Shown here piece by piece: positions 1 through 4,778 of a DNA stretch of 13,072 nucleotides. The position numbers and the translations under genes are program-made. The notes under the pieces were generated by a model. It was given only the letters and a program-made list of their open reading frames with translations. It had not been told where the DNA came from and searched no databases. The stretch's first letter is position 1. Every line of letters begins with the position of its first letter. Source of the DNA: Actinomycetota bacterium (lineage in GTDB: Bacteria; Actinomycetota; Actinomycetes; S36-B12); the NCBI GenBank assembly GCA_027729865.1, contig JAQCBM010000022.1, positions 1 to 13,072 on the forward strand, in the 5' to 3' direction.

Positions 1-285
1 GGCATGCAGCCGCAGAGCCCGCCGTGGATATCCCAACCGCCCCCAGGCACGAACAGCAGAACCAGAAGTCTCAGCGGCCAAAGCGGAGGGTGCCGGCCAG
101 CGTTGCATCCACTCCCGCCACACCGGCTCCACCCGAGAAACCGGCGTCTGCTGGAGCATGAATTCCGAGACCATCACGCCCCACGGCGAGGTATCCCGCC
201 ACGGCAGCGGCCGGGCGTTCACCTCGAACCACGAGCAGACCCGATCCACCGAGCGCCGATCGCTCACGGATGTGTCTTTCGCCAC
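1..285 (-). CDS. mutY: A/G-specific adenine glycosylase MutY, N-terminal part (cut by window edge)
   Basis: MutY removes adenine mispaired with 8-oxoguanine in base-excision repair. Reading the minus strand from GTG at 285 gives 95 residues that run off the left edge without a stop. Visible are ALPWRDTSPWGV, then VSEFMLQQTPVSRVEP, which matches the E. coli MutY block SEVMLQQTQVATV holding catalytic Glu37, then a W..W..WP stretch and GRLGYPRRALRLHA, the counterpart of GLGYYARARNLHKA. The helix-hairpin-helix and the 4Fe-4S cluster lie outside the window. The start is uncertain: GTG at 285 or GTG at 267, neither with a clear Shine-Dalgarno sequence. The gene diverges from the membrane protein at 340, with about 54 nt between the two starts. 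The family call is firm; only the start is in doubt. Confidence 0.9.
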   Translation of the reverse strand, partial: MAKDTSVSDRRSVDRVCSWFEVNARPLPWRDTSPWGVMVSEFMLQQTPVSRVEPVWREWMQRWPAPSALAAETSGSAVRAWGRLGYPRRALRLHA

Positions 286-339
286 GGCTCGGATCGTTTC
301 ATGGCTCTTGAGTCGTTGGATGGGGGAGGCCGCAGTACC

Positions 340-996
340 GTGGAGAGCATGTCCGGGATGATCCAGCCAGTGGGGCCTGAACCGCCCCTGGTCTATTGGA
401 TCCGTCGCGGCACCGTGCTGCTCATCGTCATCACGCTTCTGCTGGGTGCCTGGTGGTTCCTGGGCTCGCGTTCTTCCGCCGCGCCAGGAGAACTCACCAG
501 CGCGACCGAGGAGATCACCGAGGAGGTTGTCGACGAAAACGGCGAGGTCATCGCCACCGATGCGGTCCCGGCCGTACCCGCCGAACCCACCGAATGCGCG
601 GACTCGGCCATCGAAGTCACCGCCACCACGGACTCATCGACCTATCGCGTGGGCCAGCAAGATCCGGTCCTCACCTTGACCATCACCAACGTGGGTGATG
701 TCTCATGTTTTCGCGACATCGGATCGAAGGCGAACGAACTGAAGATCACCTCTGGTGGCTATCACGTGTGGTCGAGCGATGACTGCGCTACCGATGAGCA
801 AGAAAACGTCACGCTGATGGAGCCGGGACAACAAGCGGTCTCGAGCATCACCTGGAAGAGCCGACTCAGCCAGAAAGGCTGCCCCGACGATGGCAAGGGC
901 CGCAAAGCCAAAGCCGGACGTTATGAAGTGGTGGGACGCAACTTGAACGTGGAGAGCGAAGGCATTCCCTTCGCGCTGAGCAACAAGCGCGACTGA
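340..996 (+). CDS. Single-pass membrane-anchored protein with a secreted domain, function unknown
   Basis: I do not recognise a named family. From GTG 340 the product is 218 residues. It has a short cytoplasmic N-terminus, one membrane segment at about residues 24-42 preceded by RR (stop-transfer or uncleaved anchor), an acidic Pro/Ala/Glu linker to about residue 84, and an outer domain to the C-terminus. The outer domain has alternating beta-type stretches (VLTLTITNVG, SSITWKSRL, RYEVVGRNL) and four Cys at about 86, 123, 149 and 181, enough for two disulfides. This looks like an Ig/DUF4232-like beta sandwich, by inference only. The start was chosen because GGAGG at 325-329 sits 10 nt upstream; ATG 349 and ATG 358 are alternatives. 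The open frame continues upstream to position 4, but there it is antisense to mutY. M. tuberculosis also has a small membrane protein (Rv3587c) between mutY and disA, so this may be its counterpart. Confidence 0.7.
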   Translation: MESMSGMIQPVGPEPPLVYWIRRGTVLLIVITLLLGAWWFLGSRSSAAPGELTSATEEITEEVVDENGEVIATDAVPAVPAEPTECADSAIEVTATTDSSTYRVGQQDPVLTLTITNVGDVSCFRDIGSKANELKITSGGYHVWSSDDCATDEQENVTLMEPGQQAVSSITWKSRLSQKGCPDDGKGRKAKAGRYEVVGRNLNVESEGIPFALSNKRD

Positions 997-1011
997 GTGG
1001 TTCCCGACGTC

Positions 1012-1040
1012 TTGACGTACGGACGTTCGAGGCGTACAGT
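1012..1040 (+). promoter_or_regulatory. Promoter of the yefM-yoeB operon
   Basis: TTGACG at 1012-1017 (5 of 6 to the -35 consensus) and TACAGT at 1035-1040 (4 of 6 to the -10 consensus) are separated by exactly 17 nt. The predicted start of transcription is near 1047, just ahead of a strong AGGAGG ribosome-binding site at 1050-1055 that lies 5 nt before the yefM ATG. The leader would be very short. The -10 box lies inside the inverted repeat at 1034-1049, as expected for a self-repressed toxin-antitoxin operon. Confidence 0.6.
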
Positions 1041-1049
1041 TTTCTGTAC
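1034..1049. promoter_or_regulatory. Probable YefM-YoeB operator (inverted repeat)
   Basis: GTACAG-TTTT-CTGTAC is a perfect 6-bp inverted repeat with a 4-nt spacer. It spans the -10 box and the predicted transcription start. The right arm, with the next base, forms the hexamer TGTACA (1045-1050), which is the core motif described for the E. coli yefM-yoeB operator; the left arm gives CGTACA (1033-1038). Binding of the YefM or YefM-YoeB complex here would block RNA polymerase. The repeat is read directly from the sequence; the operator role is inferred from position and family precedent. Confidence 0.6.
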
Positions 1050-1060
1050 AGGAGGTTGTC

Positions 1061-1318
1061 ATGAAGACCATGAGCTACACCGAATCCCGTGCCCGCTACG
1101 CGGAGGTTCTTGATTCGGTAACTGAAGACCGGGAGGAAGTGGTGATCACCCGCGCCGGGCACGAACCGGTGGTGATCGTCTCGCTCGCCGACTTCGAGGC
1201 CTTGCGAGAGACCGCCTACCTCATGCGTTCACCGGCGAACGCCCGCCGCTTGCTCGATGCGATGGAGCGGCTCGAGGCTGGTGGCGGCGAAGAGCATGCT
1301 CTCTTAACCGACGAGTAG
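1061..1318 (+). CDS. yefM: Antitoxin YefM (Phd/YefM family)
   Basis: The product is the 85-residue labile antitoxin that binds and neutralises YoeB and represses its own operon. The N-terminal part (MKTMSYTESRARYAEVLD, then VVITRAGHEPVVIVSLADF) is the Phd/YefM DNA-binding and dimerisation fold. The segment at about residues 51-66, ETAYLMRSPANARRLL, is nearly the same as E. coli YefM ETAYLLRSPANARRLM, which begins the toxin-binding region. The acidic tail EAGGGEEHALLTDE fits the flexible C-terminus that wraps around the toxin. Length is normal for the family. AGGAGG at 1050-1055 fixes the ATG. The stop is followed after 2 nt by the yoeB ATG, so the two are translationally coupled, with the antitoxin made first. 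Confidence 0.95.
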   Translation: MKTMSYTESRARYAEVLDSVTEDREEVVITRAGHEPVVIVSLADFEALRETAYLMRSPANARRLLDAMERLEAGGGEEHALLTDE

Positions 1319-1320
1319 TC

Positions 1321-1581
1321 ATGCGGTTGGTCTGGGACCGCAGTGCGTGGGAGGACTACCTGTGGTGGCAAACGCAGGACCGCAGGATTCTCAAGCGCAT
1401 TAACTCACTGATCGAAGATGTTGTTCGAAATGGCAATGAAGGTATCGGAAAGCCGGAACCGTTGAAGTACGACTTCGGTGGTTACTGGTCGCGGCGCATA
1501 AATGACGAGCATCGACTCATATACAAAGTTGTCGACGACGAAATCCGTATTTTGGCTTGCCGCTACCACTACGGACGATGA
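1321..1581 (+). CDS. yoeB: Toxin YoeB, ribosome-dependent mRNA endonuclease
   Basis: YoeB binds the ribosome and cuts mRNA in the A site. The 86-residue product aligns without a gap over the 84 residues of E. coli YoeB as I recall it. The catalytic residues are in place: Glu46 in GKPEPLK, Arg65 in NDEHRLIY and His83 in the terminal CRYHY; WSRRI is also kept. Two extra residues (GR) follow the usual C-terminal Tyr. Nothing suggests inactivation. It begins 2 nt after yefM and has no promoter of its own. By eye the gene is richer in A+T than its neighbours, which fits arrival by transfer. It ends 13 nt from the stop codon of the convergent radA, and I see no terminator in that gap. Confidence 0.96.
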   Translation: MRLVWDRSAWEDYLWWQTQDRRILKRINSLIEDVVRNGNEGIGKPEPLKYDFGGYWSRRINDEHRLIYKVVDDEIRILACRYHYGR

Positions 1582-1594
1582 AGTAGCTGCGACT

Positions 1595-3004
1595 CTAGAA
1601 GTTGGGCTTTGATTCGCCGCTTGCCCGAATCTGCTGGAAGGCTTCTGCGAGGTTGTTGACCTCGATGATCTGTGCGCCTACACCGCGCTTGTCGAGTGAG
1701 TTTTTGGTACCTGCTGGCGCGAGGATCCGGGTGTAGCCGAGGCGCGTGGCCTCGGCAACGCGCTGGTTGATCATCGGCACGCGTCTCACATCACCGGAAA
1801 GCGTGACTTCGCCAATTGCCGCGACGTTCAGCGGAATCGGCAGATCCTTGCCTGCTGAAGCGATAGCGAGACAAGTGGCGAGGTCGGTGCTCGGATCAGA
1901 AAGTCGGATTCCGCCCACGGTTGCGACGAACACGTCCTTGTCTGCCAGTTTGAGTCCGGCAACGCGTTCGGTGATGGCGACGAGCATTGCGACGCGTGAT
2001 GAGTCGAGTCCTGATACACCGCGGCGTGGGTTCGGGTTGGTGGTTGGGGCGACGAGTGCTTGCACCTCGGCGAGCATCGCGCGCCTTCCTTCGATGGTGA
2101 CCGTGACGCAGGTTCCCGGTACCGGAGCCTGACGCTCCTCGCGGAACAACATGCTCGGATCGACCACTTCCTCCATGCCGCGGTCGGTCTGCTCGAAGCA
2201 GGCAACTTCATCGGCTGGGCCGTAGCGGTTCTTCACTGCTCTCAGGAGTCGCAGCGATGTTTGACGATCCCCGTCGAGGGAGAGCGTGGCGTCGCAGATG
2301 TGTTCGAGGGCTCGCGGTCCAGCAACGGTGGATTCCTTGGTGACCTGACCAACAAGACAGATGGGAATGCCGCGGTCTTTCGCAACGCGGGTGAGCGCTT
2401 GGGCGACTTCCATCACCTGGGCCACGCCGCCGGAGCGTCCATCGACGTCGGCCGACGCGATGGTTTGCACCGAATCGACAATCACCAGCGAGATGTCCTT
2501 GCCGAGGGCGTCGATATGTCCGATCACATTGGCAAGATCGGTTTCGTCGGCGATGAACAGTTGTTCGCTGTCCACGCCGATGCGTGATGCGCGCACCGCG
2601 ATCTGGTCCACGGATTCCTCGCCGGAGACGTACAGCGCAGGCTTACCGGTCTTCTCGGCGATCGAGTGGGAGACGGTGAGCAGCAGCGTGCTCTTGCCGG
2701 CACCAGGCTCGCCGCTGACAAGAAGGACCTGTCCGGCTACCAGACCACCACCCAGGACTCGATCGAATTCACCGATACCGGTGCTGATACGCGGGACCGG
2801 ACCTTGCGCGGTGACGGCCGACACCGGTCGGGCGGGCGAGAGCGGAGTTGCGCCTTGCGTGGATGCACGTCGGCCGGGAGCAGGTGTGGTGGGTGCCACC
2901 TCGGCAACGGTGCCGAACTCCCCGCACTTCACGCACTTACCGGTCCAGCGCAGTGAAGCCGCCCCGCATGCGGAGCACTCATAAGACGGCTTGGACTTGG
3001 CCAT
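1595..3004 (-). CDS. radA: DNA repair protein RadA (Sms)
   Basis: RadA is a RecA-like, hexameric, DnaB-type ATPase that promotes branch migration and processing of recombination intermediates. The 469-residue product has all the family parts in order: a C4 zinc finger at residues 10-27 (CSAC...CVKC), Walker A GEPGAGKST at 98-106, Walker B LVIVDS at 173-178, the RadA-specific KNRYG motif at 258-262, and the Lon-protease-like C-terminal domain from about 300 (LSGDVRRVP near 402). Length is normal. It lies 11 nt downstream of the cysteine-rich gene that ends at 3016, and no clear Shine-Dalgarno sequence precedes the ATG, so translation may depend on the upstream gene. In many actinobacteria disA follows radA; here the next gene is the convergent yoeB. 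Confidence 0.97.
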   Translation of the reverse strand: MAKSKPSYECSACGAASLRWTGKCVKCGEFGTVAEVAPTTPAPGRRASTQGATPLSPARPVSAVTAQGPVPRISTGIGEFDRVLGGGLVAGQVLLVSGEPGAGKSTLLLTVSHSIAEKTGKPALYVSGEESVDQIAVRASRIGVDSEQLFIADETDLANVIGHIDALGKDISLVIVDSVQTIASADVDGRSGGVAQVMEVAQALTRVAKDRGIPICLVGQVTKESTVAGPRALEHICDATLSLDGDRQTSLRLLRAVKNRYGPADEVACFEQTDRGMEEVVDPSMLFREERQAPVPGTCVTVTIEGRRAMLAEVQALVAPTTNPNPRRGVSGLDSSRVAMLVAITERVAGLKLADKDVFVATVGGIRLSDPSTDLATCLAIASAGKDLPIPLNVAAIGEVTLSGDVRRVPMINQRVAEATRLGYTRILAPAGTKNSLDKRGVGAQIIEVNNLAEAFQQIRASGESKPNF

Positions 3005-3015
3005 ACGTGTTGCTG

Positions 3016-3777
3016 CTAGGGAACAGGGTCGGCTGGGTGCGGAGAGAGCGCGATGTCAGTGGGGCTCTTGCGCAGCAGCGCATCGCGCTTGGCGCACATC
3101 TCGGCTAAAACGTCGTACGCCGGCTGACCGATCAGCGCGACGATCTCGTCCTTGGAGGAGATGTAGACGGGCTCGGCGCCGACATGGGCGTCGGTGTTCC
3201 CGGTGCAGTACCACTGGAAGTCGTGGCCGCCCTCGCCCCAGCCGCGGCGGTCGTATTCACCCAGCACCACCACCAGGCGTTCGGTGCCATCCTCGTACTC
3301 GCGATCTTCGTAGGTGCGCCGGAGCGGAAGTTGCCAGCAGACCTCGGGCTTGGTTTCGATGAAGGAGATGCCCTCCTTGTTCGCGAGGTGATGCAGCGCG
3401 CAGCCATACCCGCCTTCGAAGTCCTCGGAGTTATGAAAGATGCAGGCGTTGTCGATCACGCGGGTCTTACTTTGCCCGTCCTCCTTCTCGGTCCAGCCAC
3501 CCTTCTTCCCGAGAGCGTGGTTCTCCCACAGTTCGGGGGTGAGCTTTTCCACCCACTTCTCCACCCGCTTCTTGTCCTTCTTCTCGGAGAAGTGCGCACC
3601 GTGGACGCAGCAACCAGCATCGGGCCGATCGGCATCGATTCCCTTACAGCCTCGACCGAAGATGCAGGTCCACCTTGACGTTAGCCAGGTCAGATCAGCT
3701 CGGATCAGCTGGTCGTTATCGGCTGGGTCGACGAACTCGACCCACTGGCGGGGGAAATCCAAGGCAACTTCGGGCAC
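3016..3777 (-). CDS. Cysteine-rich conserved protein, possible metal-binding (YkgJ/DUF3109-like)
   Basis: The 253-residue product is soluble, with no signal peptide or membrane segment. It has nine Cys at residues 38, 44, 56, 57, 112, 126, 147, 191 and 228, many next to His or charged residues: TCIFGRGCKG, AGCCVHGAHF, ACIFHN, GCALHHLAN, VCWQLPL and WYCTG. The C..C..CC..C layout recalls the Zn/Fe-chelating YkgJ/DUF3109 proteins, so it is probably a metal or Fe-S binding protein; the assignment is tentative and the reaction unknown. Between the first and second Cys clusters is a Lys/Glu-rich helix (about 65-80). The GTG start is supported by a promoter rather than a ribosome-binding site: TAGGCT ends 6 nt before it, giving a leaderless mRNA. 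It is the first gene of the operon with radA, which hints at a DNA-maintenance or redox link, by context only. Confidence 0.8.
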   Translation of the reverse strand: MPEVALDFPRQWVEFVDPADNDQLIRADLTWLTSRWTCIFGRGCKGIDADRPDAGCCVHGAHFSEKKDKKRVEKWVEKLTPELWENHALGKKGGWTEKEDGQSKTRVIDNACIFHNSEDFEGGYGCALHHLANKEGISFIETKPEVCWQLPLRRTYEDREYEDGTERLVVVLGEYDRRGWGEGGHDFQWYCTGNTDAHVGAEPVYISSKDEIVALIGQPAYDVLAEMCAKRDALLRKSPTDIALSPHPADPVP

Positions 3778-3783
3778 CCGGTG

Positions 3784-3812
3784 AGCCTAGGCGAAACAGG
3801 TGACATCGTCGA
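3784..3812 (-). promoter_or_regulatory. Leaderless promoter of the cysteine-rich gene and radA
   Basis: On the minus strand TCGACG (3812-3807; 4 of 6 to TTGACA) and TAGGCT (3789-3784; TANNNT type) are 17 nt apart. Six nucleotides then lead directly to GTG at 3777, so transcription is predicted to begin at or next to the first base of the start codon. No Shine-Dalgarno sequence is present. This is the classic leaderless layout of mycobacteria and related actinobacteria. Confidence 0.6.
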
Positions 3813-3836
3813 AGGCGCGGGGGTGGGCTGTGGACG

Positions 3837-3842
3837 TAGGGT
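3837..3842 (+). promoter_or_regulatory. -10 box of a leaderless promoter for the ppx operon
   Basis: TAGGGT (TANNNT type) lies exactly 6 nt before GTG 3849, the same geometry as the divergent gene on the other strand. Transcription would start at the G of the GTG. No convincing -35 hexamer is found at 16-19 nt upstream, so the call rests on the -10 box and its spacing. The same bases could be read as a weak Shine-Dalgarno sequence (TAGGG), so the two explanations compete. Confidence 0.5.
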
Positions 3843-3848
3843 GGCCTC

Positions 3849-4778
3849 GTGCGCATGGGTGTCCTGGACGTGGGCAGCAACACCGTCCACCTACTGCTGG
3901 TGGACGCGCACTATGGAGCGGCTCCGATCCCCGCGTCCAAGCACAAGGCGCAGATGCGTCTTGCTGAACACATCAATGCCGCCGGCAATGTCGATCAGAC
4001 CCTGGTCGATTCCTTAATCTCCTTCATCCAGGAGGGTCAGGAACTCGCCGAAGACCGCGGAGCCACCGAGATCATCGCGTTCGCGACCTCGGCCATCCGT
4101 GATGCTGGAAACGGCGAGGCGGTGATCGCGGAGATTCGCGAGCGCACCGGGATCGCGATAGATGTGCTCTCCGGTGATGACGAGGCGCGGTTGACCTTCT
4201 TGGCCGTGCGCCGCTGGTTCGGTTGGTCCTCGGGCCGTCTCTTGGTGATGGATATCGGTGGCGGCTCGCTGGAACTGGCCGCAGGCAGCGACGAAGAGCC
4301 CGACGTAGCCATCTCGCTGCCTCTCGGTGCCGGCCGGATGACGCGCGATTTCATCAGCACCGATCCAGCTGCACCAGGTGAGATCAAGGAACTGCGCAAG
4401 CACGCTCGAGCGCTGATCGCCGAATCCATCGGACCGCTGCGTCGATCGGCTCCGCCGATGCTGTCCGCAGCGACGAGCAAGACGTTCAAGCAATTGGCGC
4501 GGATTGCCGGTGCTCCTCCGACCTCTGACGGCATGCATGCCCGACGTCGATTGAAGTCATCCGATGTTCGCCAACTCGTCACCTTGCTGTCGGGGCTGAG
4601 CGCGGCTGAGCGCGCGAAACTGCCAGGTGTGTCCGCGGGGCGTTCGGGGCAACTGCTCGCCGGCGCGATTGTCGCCGAGGCAGCCATGGATCTGCTGGAA
4701 GTGGAAGAACTCGACGTATGCCCGTGGGCATTGCGCGAAGGTGTGATCTTGCGTCGGATGGACGCGCTCACGCCATGA
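3849..4778 (+). CDS. ppx: Exopolyphosphatase / guanosine pentaphosphate phosphatase (Ppx/GppA family)
   Basis: Ppx/GppA enzymes remove terminal phosphate from polyphosphate and/or convert pppGpp to ppGpp. The 309-residue product shows the ASKHA-fold phosphate loops: LDVGSNTVHLLLVDA at about 6-20 and VMDIGGGSLELAAG at about 133-146. GDDEARL near 109-115 covers the site of the E. coli PPX catalytic glutamate (Glu121). It is the short actinobacterial form without the HD-like C-terminal domain of E. coli PPX, like M. tuberculosis Rv0496, a short-chain exopolyphosphatase. Start: GTG 3849 (residues MRMGVLDVGSNT) suits both family alignment and the leaderless promoter; ATG 3855 is an alternative. 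Its TGA overlaps the ATG of the next gene (ATGA at 4775-4778). Sequence alone does not settle which substrate is preferred. Confidence 0.92.
   Translation: MRMGVLDVGSNTVHLLLVDAHYGAAPIPASKHKAQMRLAEHINAAGNVDQTLVDSLISFIQEGQELAEDRGATEIIAFATSAIRDAGNGEAVIAEIRERTGIAIDVLSGDDEARLTFLAVRRWFGWSSGRLLVMDIGGGSLELAAGSDEEPDVAISLPLGAGRMTRDFISTDPAAPGEIKELRKHARALIAESIGPLRRSAPPMLSAATSKTFKQLARIAGAPPTSDGMHARRRLKSSDVRQLVTLLSGLSAAERAKLPGVSAGRSGQLLAGAIVAEAAMDLLEVEELDVCPWALREGVILRRMDALTP

Noticed and set aside
3..161. Plus-strand frame ending in TGA at 159-161, looking like the Pro/Ala/Lys-rich tail of an upstream gene
   Set aside because: The minus strand here encodes clear MutY motifs, so the tail is a shadow of that gene.
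4..339. Open frame continuing upstream of the membrane protein to position 4
   Set aside because: This part is antisense to mutY, has a composition of Pro, Arg and His typical of a shadow frame, and a good GGAGG (325-329) supports a start at 340.
3184..3678. 164-codon plus-strand frame opposite the cysteine-rich gene
   Set aside because: The minus-strand frame has a promoter, an operon position and conserved-looking cysteine motifs; the plus-strand frame shows no recognisable motif or ribosome-binding site.
4718..4774. Longer N-terminus for the P-type ATPase
   Set aside because: It would lie inside ppx; the ATGA overlap at 4775 is the natural start and the added residues match no family feature.
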